A stretch of DNA of 64,000 nucleotides. It comes from CAUPWF01 sp964367905. Its GTDB lineage: Bacteria; Bacillota; Clostridia; Lachnospirales; Lachnospiraceae. The stretch covers positions 1-64,000 of the forward strand of contig CAYIZP010000008.1 of the NCBI GenBank assembly GCA_964367905.1, read 5' to 3'. The notes below the pieces were generated by a model that saw only the letters and a program-made list of their open reading frames with translations, did no database searches and was not told where the DNA came from. This document shows, in pieces, positions 29,101-37,758 of this stretch (position 1 is the first letter of the stretch; every line of letters starts with the position of its first letter). The position numbers and the translations under genes are program-made.

Positions 29101-32100
29101 AAATTGTAATCGAAACGGTAGATGGAATTCCGAGTACATATATGGCTCCACCTGAGAGTTACCACAGTACAAAGAATATGAATCCAGGCCAAGTAGCGAC
29201 GGAATTATCACTAGAATTTGATGAAATGGAGCTAATCCTGAATCAAGCAGAAGGATTCCTTCGAATCACTAATTTGGGTGATGGATTAGGTCAGTATTCG
29301 CAAGAGAAATTCAACGAATTAAAAGTAGCAACCGACGCATTAAAAGCAACTTTGGACAATCCAAGCGCGACAGAAGAAAATAAAATTCAAGCAAAAGAAG
29401 TAGTCGTTGCCGCCATGAGCGAATTTAGCTCATCTAGAAAAATGACAGATGGTGTGAATGAGTATCTGATATATGAAGACTTTGATTGGAGACAGGCTGG
29501 AAATGACACCAATGGGTTATCAGCAACAGGTGCATCGATTGTTTCAGATGATAGAGATGATACAAATGCAGTGTTGAATATGACTGGAGATCTATTCTGG
29601 AATTTCCCATTACAGAATGAAGCGTTTACCGTGGAATATGAGCTGAAAACGATTGGAACAACTTGGACGAATTTGCCATATATCTATAAGAGTGGAGCAT
29701 ATGCGGGAACAAAAGCAACACCAGGACCATGTGTGGCAACAGAGGGCAGCAATTTCAAAGTACACAATGGATCTGGTTGGCAAACTAAAAATGTAATTCA
29801 GAGCAATCAATGGGCAACAGTAAAAATAGAGATTGATACTCCTAATAAAACCTTCGATTTCTATTATAACGATGAACTGATTGCGGACGACTATGGATTT
29901 AGAGATAAAACATTAACAGAACTTGGCCAGATCTGGATGGGTGGCTCCAATGCAGGAAGGCATTTCCAACTAGATAATATGAAAGTGTATCAATCGATAG
30001 CGGGAACAAGAGTTAGTTTGAATAAAGAACAATTAAATCTTGTAAAAGGATTCTCGGAGAAATTAGAGGCGACCATAACACCTAGCGATACCGAAGTAGG
30101 TGGGTTATCGTGGAATAGTGATAACGAAGCGGTTGCAACAGTGGACAATGAAGGGAACGTAACAGCAATCAGCGCAGGAAAAGCTGTAATCACTGTGAAA
30201 GCAAATGACAATGATGCGATTAAGGCTAACTGTACGGTGACAGTCATTGATGTCGCAAACCATGCATCTATCGTGGAAGCTACAAATTTATTGGAAACAG
30301 TAGAAGTAGGAACTGAGCCAGGGCAATATCCAAATGATGTATATAGGGCGCTACAAGATGCAAAAGAAAATGCAATAACAATTTTGACAGATCAAACAGC
30401 GACAGAGGCGAAAAAAGCAGAAGCAATCCAGTTGTTAGATCAAGCAATTACCAGATTAAAAGCCGCTAAGATTCCAGAAGAGCTCATCCCTGAGTATTTG
30501 GTTCAAGAAGATTTCGAAGCTCGTCTTGAGAGTCAAGATATGACCGGGATAGAAGGGGATCATACAAAGATGGAAATAGTCAAGGATGGAGAGGATGCAG
30601 TGATGTCTGCAAAAACTCAGTTCAACTTTTTTATTGATGCACAAGATAAAGTCTTGATAACTGAGTATGATTTCAGAGTCATGAATAACGCATGGACAAG
30701 CTTCCCTACTATGTATGATGGTCCATTTAAACAGGGGGAAAGAGACCTGCCAGCGGTAAGCTTAGTTACAGCAAGTGCGGATTCACAGGCTAAAATAAGA
30801 GTGCGAGACCCAGAAATCAATAATTGGAAAGATGTAGAAGGTGGCGCAATCAATGTTGGGGAATGGTATCATGTAAAAATCGAGGTCGATGTCGTAAATC
30901 AAACCTATGACTACTACTTGAATGATGTATTATTAGTAGAGGATATTGGATTTAGAAGCAAGGACGCCAAGGTAATATCGCAGATAAACTTTGGTGGTGG
31001 TGATCCTAAGATTGATTTCCAATTAGATGACTTGAAGATTTATACCTTAAAAGAAGTAGAGCCTGAACCAGAGCCACAAACATATGCGGTGACGGTAAAC
31101 GGAGGAACAACCAGTAAAGCAACAGCTGTAAAAGATGAGATAATTACAATTACGGCAACAGTTCCAGATGGGAAAGAGTTTGTGAATTGGACGAGTGCAG
31201 ATGGGGTAGTATTTGCAGAGATAGAGGCCAAAGAGACAACCTTTAAAATGCCAGAGAAAGCGGTAACAATTACAGCGAATTATAAGGATAAAGTTGTAAC
31301 ACCACCAGTAGACCCTAATCCAACGGACCCGACAGATCCAGAGGATCCAACAGATGCGACAGACCCGAGTGATCCTGATGAACCAGATAATTCGGTTGCA
31401 CCTGTAATCCCTGTACAGCCGAGTGTAGACGGCATCAAGGCGGAGGCGAAGGTAGAAGATTCGGAAGTGACAGATGCACTCTCGAATGCAAAGGACAATG
31501 GAAAAGGCCAGTGGGTGAAGATAGAAGTTGGAAATGTCGACCACAAGGTAAAGGAAGTGGTGGCTGAGTTTAGCATCAATAGCGTGGAAGCATTGCTCGA
31601 AGCAGAGACAAAAGGACTTCAAGTGAATACAGGAAAAGCTGTATTAGAGATTGATATGGAGACATTGAAGGTGATACAATCGAAAGCAGGAGAGAGTGTT
31701 TCAATTACAGTTAAGCAGTTAGAGAATACAGAGTTTTCAGATGTGATACAGGAAAGAGTTGGAAATAGACCAGTATTTGAATTTACGATAGAATCGGCAG
31801 GAGAGAGAATTACTTCCTTTGGAACAGGGAAAATCCGAGTTACGATTCCGTATGAGCTAGCAGAGGGTGAAAGTGCAGAGGATATTACTGTATATTATAT
31901 TCAGTCAGATAATACACTGATTGAGATGACAGATTGTGCATATGATGCGATAAACAAAGTCGTGACATTTACAACGGATCATTTTTCAAGGTTTGCGGTA
32001 GGCGAGAAGAAAGCAGAGGCGGTAAATCCTCCGATAGAAGTTAAGCCGACACCAACAGAGCCAAGCGTAATACCAACAACGGATAATCAAGCGCCAGAAA

Positions 32101-32198
32101 CAGGTGATGAAACAAGTTTCCTAGCAGTGTATATCTTGATTTTATCACTGATAGGCATTGGAATAGGTACCTTTGTTAGACGACGAGTATACAAATAA
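26154..32198 (+). CDS. Giant cell-wall-anchored GH115-type enzyme (copy 2)
   Basis: The 2014-residue paralogue of the preceding gene starts after GAGGAGAGGAAG. Order: signal peptide 1-38 (cleavage near SVQA-APE); GH115 catalytic region about 51-690 (FINDEVNLMWW, WSEDNHGNIRQFPN); GH115 C-terminal domain from about 835 (YISIEAENF at 841); helical segment; approximately 180-residue beta module 1102-1279; Big_2 1284-1364; FIVAR-like helices 1370-1441; second beta module 1447-1633; bacterial repeat 1643-1713; Pro/Thr/Asp linker 1722-1746; the C-terminal domain shared with copy 1 (1750-1950); and a sorting signal APETGDE with membrane helix and RRRVYK. Accessory modules differ in number and order from copy 1, implying duplication followed by module shuffling. 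It should also act on glucuronate-decorated glycan at the cell wall. Confidence 0.85.
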   Translation: MKHAKKISILLFASILLNLFSGFITDIQSVQAAPETASSSIVVASATSTPTIYVDKDQSDIAVIRAVEDLKKDIDRVTTSTVEANIVNDKGTLESASGTKIIVGTIGHSEVIDQMVEANKIPQNLLSNIQGKGKWSSEGKWESSIRVVVDGQIVIIGSDPRGTIYGIYDLSEELGVSPWYFWGDVTPEKRDTVSVNTAEVVRVEPDVQYRGIFINDEVNLMWWSKAIDPEFSIGPETYKLVYELMSRLNINLLKPAMHTYSDEFLNDPNWSDSIDPLINVKNADEYGVVIGSAQPMFRKNENEWAPFAAQYKEEHNLDFTPEFDYSYEKYRPVVEAYWEAQVEALAEYEVAWSLGMRGKGDGPIEVRNPEYQSDAKKAELVDMIITKQQEILAEHINGDTDFTDGIDLNGIFQTFEVYKEVLTIYNAGLNETLSEEAAIIWSEDNHGNIRQFPNEDEQARAAGNTLYYHLSYWGSPQSYLWLYTTPLSKVGSELDRAYENGIQRAWIFNVGDIKPAEMALEFCIDKAWDVEGNNKDNTVEYVEDWNGDIFGAENAKEIEDIISTHYSLGIARRPQFTKTDTFSQEYFGDEWTKRMVEYEDIFLRVNQLYENDYKGTAQDDSFYQLVVYPVRGAYYANLKFYYQELYNLYKEQGRGIITNYVASMANEAQEGEFAETKYYNEAMSEGKWEGIMDPYSKSPNGQNPPDAPKLASLPAITITADSNMGVISEVQNTSGEKNELAFSSITQDSHFIDIFSTGGNSISWSAQTDVDWLALSQTMGNTINERVWVSVDWNQVPAEAVSNATITILCQETKQEIKVKITADNSKNRADYEGYVESDGYISIEAENFDRSTKRGDHEWVIYEDLGRENAAMMTYPVSGARITENISTTSPELQYDINFDKAGTYDITFYRMPTLDGTAVRFAYALDDGEPIIVSGTKTSSGDWSQNVLEGIEKLTSEITIPSAGKHTLKVWMVDPAVSFDQIVIETVDGIPSTYMAPPESYHSTKNMNPGQVATELSLEFDEMELILNQAEGFLRITNLGDGLGQYSQEKFNELKVATDALKATLDNPSATEENKIQAKEVVVAAMSEFSSSRKMTDGVNEYLIYEDFDWRQAGNDTNGLSATGASIVSDDRDDTNAVLNMTGDLFWNFPLQNEAFTVEYELKTIGTTWTNLPYIYKSGAYAGTKATPGPCVATEGSNFKVHNGSGWQTKNVIQSNQWATVKIEIDTPNKTFDFYYNDELIADDYGFRDKTLTELGQIWMGGSNAGRHFQLDNMKVYQSIAGTRVSLNKEQLNLVKGFSEKLEATITPSDTEVGGLSWNSDNEAVATVDNEGNVTAISAGKAVITVKANDNDAIKANCTVTVIDVANHASIVEATNLLETVEVGTEPGQYPNDVYRALQDAKENAITILTDQTATEAKKAEAIQLLDQAITRLKAAKIPEELIPEYLVQEDFEARLESQDMTGIEGDHTKMEIVKDGEDAVMSAKTQFNFFIDAQDKVLITEYDFRVMNNAWTSFPTMYDGPFKQGERDLPAVSLVTASADSQAKIRVRDPEINNWKDVEGGAINVGEWYHVKIEVDVVNQTYDYYLNDVLLVEDIGFRSKDAKVISQINFGGGDPKIDFQLDDLKIYTLKEVEPEPEPQTYAVTVNGGTTSKATAVKDEIITITATVPDGKEFVNWTSADGVVFAEIEAKETTFKMPEKAVTITANYKDKVVTPPVDPNPTDPTDPEDPTDATDPSDPDEPDNSVAPVIPVQPSVDGIKAEAKVEDSEVTDALSNAKDNGKGQWVKIEVGNVDHKVKEVVAEFSINSVEALLEAETKGLQVNTGKAVLEIDMETLKVIQSKAGESVSITVKQLENTEFSDVIQERVGNRPVFEFTIESAGERITSFGTGKIRVTIPYELAEGESAEDITVYYIQSDNTLIEMTDCAYDAINKVVTFTTDHFSRFAVGEKKAEAVNPPIEVKPTPTEPSVIPTTDNQAPETGDETSFLAVYILILSLIGIGIGTFVRRRVYK

Positions 32199-32213
32199 GT
32201 AATTTGAAGAGTC

Positions 32214-32236
32214 GGCTAATCACACAGTGGTTAGCC
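32214..32236 (+). other. Hairpin between GH115 copy 2 and uxuA
   Basis: A 10-bp stem containing a G-U pair (32214-32223 with 32227-32236) has no T tract behind it. It is more likely an mRNA-processing or stability hairpin than a terminator, and it resembles in sequence the hairpin after GH115 copy 1 (GGCTAA / TTAGCC core). Confidence 0.5.
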
Positions 32237-32277
32237 ACTTGACTTAAATACATAGAGCAAGAGAGGAAAGAAAGATA

Positions 32278-33366
32278 GTGAAGATGACATTAAGATGGTA
32301 TGGAAGCAAGCATGATTCCGTAACCTTACAACAAATTAGGCAGATTCCAGGAGTGACAGGTGTAATTACAACCTTATATGATTCAGTGCCAGGAGAAGCA
32401 TGGGAATTAGAGCATATTTTAGCAATGAAAAAGGAAGTGGAAGAAGCAGGGCTCGAATTGGCAGGAATCGAAAGTGTAAATATTCATGATGCTATAAAAA
32501 CGGGAGCTCCCGAGCGAGAGGAATATATTGAGAATTATATCACCACATTAGAGCGACTTGGGCAGGCTGGAATCCACATGGTATGTTATAACTTTATGCC
32601 TGTATTCGATTGGACAAGAACAGAGCTTGCCAGAGAGCGGGAAGATGGTTCCACAGTACTTGCGTATACACAAGAGGCAGTCGATGCGATGAATCCGGAA
32701 GAAATGTTCAATTCGATTGGAGACGATATGAATGGATTTGTCATGCCGGGCTGGGAACCAGAGCGGATGGAGAGAGTAAAAGAATTATTTGAACTCTATC
32801 GAGAGATTGATGATGAAAAGCTGTTCGAAAATCTGAAATATTTTCTGGAAAAGATTATGCCAACATGTGAAAAATATGACATCAATATGGCAATCCATCC
32901 AGATGATCCGGCTTGGAGTGTATTTGGATTACCACGAATCATTATCAACAAGGAGAATATCTTGAAAATGATGAAGATGGTAGATAATCCTCATAACGGA
33001 GTGACATTTTGTTCCGGTTCCTATGGAACAAATTTGGATAATGACCTCCCCGATATGATTAGAGCCCTAAGAGGCAGAATACACTTTGCACATGTAAGAA
33101 ATTTGAAATTTCATACTCCGACAAATTTTGAAGAGGCGTCACATTTATCTTTAGATGGTAATTTTGATATGTATGAAATCATGAAGGCGCTTCATGACAT
33201 TGGATTTACAGGACCGATTCGACCAGACCATGGAAGGATGATTTGGGGTGAAGTTGCCATGCCAGGGTATGGGTTATACGATAGAGCGCTCGGAGCAACC
33301 TATCTGAATGGATTATGGGAAGCGATTGAGAAAAGTGGAGGCGAAAAAGCAAATGATTTTAAATAA
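32278..33366 (+). CDS. uxuA: Mannonate dehydratase
   Basis: This 362-residue cytoplasmic TIM-barrel enzyme dehydrates D-mannonate to 2-keto-3-deoxy-D-gluconate in the glucuronate branch of hexuronate catabolism. The N-terminus (LRWYG, PGVTGVITTLYDSVPGEAW) and the metal-site region (NMAIHPDDPAWSVFGLPRI, then FCSGSYG and RPDHGR) are characteristic of UxuA. I favour the GTG at 32278 because AGAGG is 11 bases away; an ATG two codons later is possible. It follows the GH115 genes, consistent with glucuronate being the liberated sugar. The first step enzyme, uronate isomerase UxaC, is not in the window. Confidence 0.93.
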   Translation: MKMTLRWYGSKHDSVTLQQIRQIPGVTGVITTLYDSVPGEAWELEHILAMKKEVEEAGLELAGIESVNIHDAIKTGAPEREEYIENYITTLERLGQAGIHMVCYNFMPVFDWTRTELAREREDGSTVLAYTQEAVDAMNPEEMFNSIGDDMNGFVMPGWEPERMERVKELFELYREIDDEKLFENLKYFLEKIMPTCEKYDINMAIHPDDPAWSVFGLPRIIINKENILKMMKMVDNPHNGVTFCSGSYGTNLDNDLPDMIRALRGRIHFAHVRNLKFHTPTNFEEASHLSLDGNFDMYEIMKALHDIGFTGPIRPDHGRMIWGEVAMPGYGLYDRALGATYLNGLWEAIEKSGGEKANDFK

Positions 33367-34966
33367 AAATGTGATGCTTGATAAAGAGGAGTGGCAAAAC
33401 AAGGGGTATGCAATGCCCCAATATGATCGCGAGTACATAGCTCAAGTTACAATGCAAGAGCCGAACTGGATACATTTTGGTGCGGGTAATATCTTTCGTG
33501 CATTTCCAGCATATGTTGTTGAGAAGCTGCTTAATTCAGGCAAGATTGATAGAGGGATTATCGTAGCAGAAGGCTATGACTATGACATTATAGATAACTT
33601 AAATCAGAAAAGTGATAATCTTGGTATTGTGGTTACATTAAAATCTGACGGAGACGTGGAGAAGGCGGTAGTTGGAAGCGTAGTTGAATCTTTGGTTCTT
33701 GATAGTACAAGGGAGATGGAGTTTCAGAGATTAAGAGAGATTTTTACAAAACCAAGTCTCCAAATCGCATCGTTTACCATTACTGAAAAAGGATATAACT
33801 TAGTAGATGGAGAAGGTAAGATGTTAGATGATGTAGCAAAGGATGCAAAGAGGGGAGTTGAGAATCCCATAAGCTATATCGGAAAAGTAACTGCATTATT
33901 GTATGAGAGGTTTCTATGTGGTGAGCTTCCACTTGCATTGGTTAGTATGGATAATTGTTCTCACAATGGAGATCGGTTGAAGGAAGCGATTCTAGGGATT
34001 GCTACACAATGGGTAGAGGGGAGGCATGTAGATGAGACCTTTCTAAGATATCTCAATCATGCAAAGAAGGTATCATATCCATGGACAATGATTGACAAAA
34101 TCACACCACGCCCACATGAGAGCATTGAACATATCTTAGAACAAGACGGAATCAGTGGAGTTGGGGGTGAGTTGACATCTAAAAACACATATATAGCTCC
34201 GTTTGTCAACACAGAAGAATGCGAATATCTAGTCATAGAAGATTGGTTTCCAAATGGAAGACCAAATCTAGAGATAGATGGGGTTTATTTTACAGATCGC
34301 CTGACCGTAGATAAGGTAGAAAAGATGAAAGTGTGTACATGCCTCAATCCACTACATACAGCTTTGGCTATATTTGGTTGTTTATTGAATTATGAGAAAA
34401 TATCGGATGAAATGCAGGATGAAGCGCTGAATAATCTAGTTCGAAAATTAGGGTATGAAGAAGGCTTGCCGGTAGTGGTTAATCCAGAAATACTATCTCC
34501 AAGAGAGTTTATCGACCAAGTGGTAGAAAAGAGAATTCCAAATCCATTTATACCAGACACACCACAGAGAATAGCGACAGATACTTCTCAAAAGCTCGCA
34601 ATCCGATTCGGAGAAACCATCAAGGCTTATGCTAAATCGGAAGAATTAGTAGTGTCAGATCTTAAAATTATTCCACTGATACAAGCCGGGTGGATTAGAT
34701 ATTTGATGGGGATTGATGATAGAGGAAATCGGTTTGAATTAAGCCCTGACCCTATGATAGAGTCTCTTGCCGATACCGTGGAAAAATTGGAGCTAGGCTC
34801 AAACAATCAGACTCATGATATATTGATGGATTTAATATCTGATGAGAAAATATGGGGTGTAGACCTATATGCTGTGGGATTAGGTTTGTGTGTAGAAGGA
34901 TATTTTGAGGAATTAAATGCAGGTGTTGGAGCAGTAAGGGAGACACTAGAAAAATACTGCATGTAA
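33353..34966 (+). CDS. uxuB: D-mannonate oxidoreductase / fructuronate reductase
   Basis: The 537-residue enzyme is in the long-chain mannitol dehydrogenase family and reduces D-fructuronate to D-mannonate with NADH. The N-terminal dinucleotide-binding motif is visible in HFGAGNIFRA, and family landmarks MDNCSHNG and NPLHTALA follow in the catalytic half. I start at ATG 33353 (GGAGG 11 bases upstream), so the gene overlaps uxuA by 14 bases and is translationally coupled to it. Substrate assignment rests on the pairing with uxuA. Confidence 0.9.
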   Translation: MILNKNVMLDKEEWQNKGYAMPQYDREYIAQVTMQEPNWIHFGAGNIFRAFPAYVVEKLLNSGKIDRGIIVAEGYDYDIIDNLNQKSDNLGIVVTLKSDGDVEKAVVGSVVESLVLDSTREMEFQRLREIFTKPSLQIASFTITEKGYNLVDGEGKMLDDVAKDAKRGVENPISYIGKVTALLYERFLCGELPLALVSMDNCSHNGDRLKEAILGIATQWVEGRHVDETFLRYLNHAKKVSYPWTMIDKITPRPHESIEHILEQDGISGVGGELTSKNTYIAPFVNTEECEYLVIEDWFPNGRPNLEIDGVYFTDRLTVDKVEKMKVCTCLNPLHTALAIFGCLLNYEKISDEMQDEALNNLVRKLGYEEGLPVVVNPEILSPREFIDQVVEKRIPNPFIPDTPQRIATDTSQKLAIRFGETIKAYAKSEELVVSDLKIIPLIQAGWIRYLMGIDDRGNRFELSPDPMIESLADTVEKLELGSNNQTHDILMDLISDEKIWGVDLYAVGLGLCVEGYFEELNAGVGAVRETLEKYCM

Positions 34967-34991
34967 CAGCGATAAGAAGGGAGTGTGCAAT

Positions 34992-37367
34992 GTGATTTTA
35001 CACAATGGGAAATTTCTAAAAGCGTGGATGGTCAGTGGGTTAAAAAGTGAAACTTATCATTCGATTCAAAATGAGAAGAATCAGATTGAAAATGAGCAAG
35101 CGATGAGAGAACAGGCAATACAAGAAATCGAAACAAGACCAAAGTGTGAGATAAAATTAGGAGAGATAGGAATTGAGGGACATAAGTGGAGGTATCATTG
35201 CTTGGGTGGTCATTCCATGGTGGACCTGAGTGAAACAGCACAAATTCCGATTAAATATGATGGATATGCAGCCACAACTATCATCTCAGAATGCGCACAA
35301 AAGATCAAAATAGCTATTTGGAATTACATGGCGATTACGCTGTTTGTGAATGAAAAAAAAGTGTGCAAAACTCAAGCTGTGTATAAACCGATGCGGCGAA
35401 CGACTTGTACAATCGATTTGCAAGAAGGTAAAAATGAACTCTTTGTAGTGATGCAAAATGTGGGAATACGTGATACTAGAAACATATTTGGCATTGAAGT
35501 CTTAGAGAGTGAAGATGAATTCAAGGAGCAATATTGCGATTATCATAATGTTAAATCATTGTTAGAAGCAGAGAGGTGGTTGCAGCAAGTGAAAGTGAAG
35601 GGGTGTACGTTGATGATACCCAAACACGAATTTGCTGTTTATGTAAAATCGGAGATGGGAAACGAGGTGCTACAGGCAGATACATGGAACATTCCTGAAG
35701 GTCTTGCACTGTTTGAACTTCAAGTAACTCTGCGAGAGGGAATTGTATCACGAAGCTTCGAGATATACCATCATCATACAGCGAATTACAGTAATTCGGC
35801 TAGCACAGAAGAAAAGCAGGAACAGTTAATGAAGGCATTAGCAAGCGAGCCATATCAAGCGCGGGAAGGAGGCGCTAGATTCAGTGTCTATCATGTACTA
35901 GCACGATATGCAGTAAACCAGGTTACGGAAAATGATGAAAAATTATTATTAGATGATTTGAGTTGGATTGAAAAGTGTGTGGATTGTTCTGATTTCTTGA
36001 TGGCAGGTTTTATCAGGTTATTGAAAAAATATCAGGTGTCTAGAAAACTTGAAGAACGAATAAAAGAAGTTTTTTTGACATATCGATATTGGATGGATGA
36101 AAGCGGAAACGACGGTATGTGTTTTTGGAGTGAAAATCATGCTCTGATGTTTTTTTCGGCACAGCTCTTTGCGGGAGAGAGATATCCAGACGAATATTTT
36201 ACCAGAAGTGGAAGAAGTGGAAGAGAACAATATAAATTGGGATATCTACGGTGTGAGGATTGGCTTACTTCAATAGAACGTAATGGATTAGATGAATTTT
36301 GTAGTGCGACCTATACAGGGGTTACAGTAGCCGCATTATTGAATGTAGTTGATTTTGCACCGCAATGCTTATCGGAGCGAGCAAAAAAAATATTAGACGA
36401 TATCTTTCTAAACATGTCAGAGCATGTGTTTGATGGGGTGATTATAGCACCGCAAGGAAGGGTATATAGAAGTGTGATTACTCCGTTTCAACAATCAGCA
36501 CAGGAGTTGGTGCATTATATCGATAGTGGGGCACCAACAGTTCGATATTATAAAGGTGCTGAAACGATGTGGCTTTCATTTTTGGCAACAAGCCAGTATG
36601 AATTTAAAGCATACTTATCAGAGGTTATCAAAAGAGAGAGTTCCAAAATATATGTATCGGGAAATGCACGGATTTGCTTGCATAAAACGGGTGAATACAT
36701 AATGACATCAGTTGAAAGTCCAAGACAAGATAACTATAGGGGCGAACGAGTGGAGTATGAGCCGTTTTCTATGGAATGGGTCAGAAAAATTAATGAAGCT
36801 TATCATGGAAGGACTCTATTTGAGCCAGGTGTGTTCGGTTATCAACAGCATTTGTGGTATGCGAGTCTAGCGCATAATTGTTGTGTATTTACAAATCATC
36901 CTGGGGTAAGTGCGGATAGAAGCCAGATGCGACCAGGGTATTGGCATGGAAATGGAATTATACCTGCAATAAAACAGCATAAAAATATATTGGCTTGTAT
37001 TTATCATATTCCAAAAGATAAACATCCAATAAAATTCACACATTTGTTCTGGCCTAAAAACTGTTTTGAGGAAACCGTTCAGATTGGAAATTGGTTGTTT
37101 GGTAGAGTGAATGAGAGGTATATTGCAATCTGGTGCAATGTAAAGCTTGAGGAATATGATGATGTTCTGTCAGAATGTGAACTGAGGGCGAATAGTAGAG
37201 ATTCAGCATATGTATGCATCTGTGGTAATGGTATTGGATTCGAACGATTTAGAGAGCAATGTACAAATAAAAGGGTATACTATGCTTTGGATGAAAAGAA
37301 ACTCTATATAGATGACAAGATATATCTGTCATACCAGATCTATGAAGATAACACACAATATATTTGA
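34992..37367 (+). CDS. Unrecognised 791-residue cytoplasmic protein, candidate polysaccharide lyase/hydrolase
   Basis: I choose GTG 34992 because AAGGGAG ends 8 bases before it. I cannot assign a family. Visible layout: an N-terminal beta domain (about 1-240, with PMRRTTCTIDLQEGKNELFVVMQNVG), a helix-rich middle (about 270-570) that looks like an (alpha/alpha) toroid and contains FWSENHALMFFSAQ and GLDEFCSATYTG, and a C-terminal beta-rich domain (about 580-790; RPGYWHGNG, FTHLFWP, GNWLFGRVNERYIAIWC). A toroid followed by beta sheets is the build of several polysaccharide lyase families. There is no signal peptide. Its place between uxuB and a KdgF/DhuI pair, which handle unsaturated uronates, suggests that it makes unsaturated uronate from imported oligosaccharides. 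That function is inference only. Confidence 0.5.
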   Translation: MILHNGKFLKAWMVSGLKSETYHSIQNEKNQIENEQAMREQAIQEIETRPKCEIKLGEIGIEGHKWRYHCLGGHSMVDLSETAQIPIKYDGYAATTIISECAQKIKIAIWNYMAITLFVNEKKVCKTQAVYKPMRRTTCTIDLQEGKNELFVVMQNVGIRDTRNIFGIEVLESEDEFKEQYCDYHNVKSLLEAERWLQQVKVKGCTLMIPKHEFAVYVKSEMGNEVLQADTWNIPEGLALFELQVTLREGIVSRSFEIYHHHTANYSNSASTEEKQEQLMKALASEPYQAREGGARFSVYHVLARYAVNQVTENDEKLLLDDLSWIEKCVDCSDFLMAGFIRLLKKYQVSRKLEERIKEVFLTYRYWMDESGNDGMCFWSENHALMFFSAQLFAGERYPDEYFTRSGRSGREQYKLGYLRCEDWLTSIERNGLDEFCSATYTGVTVAALLNVVDFAPQCLSERAKKILDDIFLNMSEHVFDGVIIAPQGRVYRSVITPFQQSAQELVHYIDSGAPTVRYYKGAETMWLSFLATSQYEFKAYLSEVIKRESSKIYVSGNARICLHKTGEYIMTSVESPRQDNYRGERVEYEPFSMEWVRKINEAYHGRTLFEPGVFGYQQHLWYASLAHNCCVFTNHPGVSADRSQMRPGYWHGNGIIPAIKQHKNILACIYHIPKDKHPIKFTHLFWPKNCFEETVQIGNWLFGRVNERYIAIWCNVKLEEYDDVLSECELRANSRDSAYVCICGNGIGFERFREQCTNKRVYYALDEKKLYIDDKIYLSYQIYEDNTQYI

Positions 37368-37406
37368 GATGAATCGAATGAATTAGCTTAGAGAGGAGTA
37401 TGCTTG

Positions 37407-37757
37407 ATGGCAATAAATAAATGTGAACAATGGGCATTTCAAGAGAATGCCTTAGTAGAAGAAGTGGGCGATGGTGTGTCGCGAAAGGTTTTGGCTTATT
37501 GTGATGAGATGATGAGTGTAGAAAACTCGTTTGAAACTGGTGCTGTCGGTGCAATGCATTCACATCCACACACACAGATTACATATGTGGTGAGTGGTGT
37601 GTTTGAGTTTACAATAGGTGAAATAAAAAAAATTGTAAGAAGCGGAGATACGTTGTTGAAACAAAATGGTGTGGAACATGGATGTACATGTATAGAAAAG
37701 GGAATATTGTTAGATGTTTTTACACCGATGAGAAAAGAATTTGTGGGGGAGAAATAG
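37407..37757 (+). CDS. kdgF: KdgF-like cupin, unsaturated uronate linearisation
   Basis: This 116-residue single-cupin protein starts at ATG 37407, with AGGAG 8 bases before it. The first cupin motif GAVGAMHSHPHTQITYVVSG holds the metal-binding histidines, and the second includes the HGC and LLDVFTP segments typical of KdgF. KdgF proteins convert 4,5-unsaturated uronates to the linear 4-deoxy-L-threo-5-hexosulose-uronate. One base separates it from the next gene, so the two are coupled. Its presence indicates that unsaturated uronates, the products of lyases or unsaturated glucuronyl hydrolases, arise in this pathway. Confidence 0.82.
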   Translation: MAINKCEQWAFQENALVEEVGDGVSRKVLAYCDEMMSVENSFETGAVGAMHSHPHTQITYVVSGVFEFTIGEIKKIVRSGDTLLKQNGVEHGCTCIEKGILLDVFTPMRKEFVGEK

Positions 37758-37758
37758 T

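Noticed and set aside
31047..31622. 191-codon open frame antisense to GH115 copy 2
   Set aside because: It is the shadow of the Pro/Thr/Asp-rich coding region, lacks a ribosome site and is rich in Cys/Tyr/Ile/Arg as expected from complementary codons.
32214..32236. Terminator between GH115 copy 2 and uxuA
   Set aside because: The stem has no following T tract, so I list it only as a hairpin.
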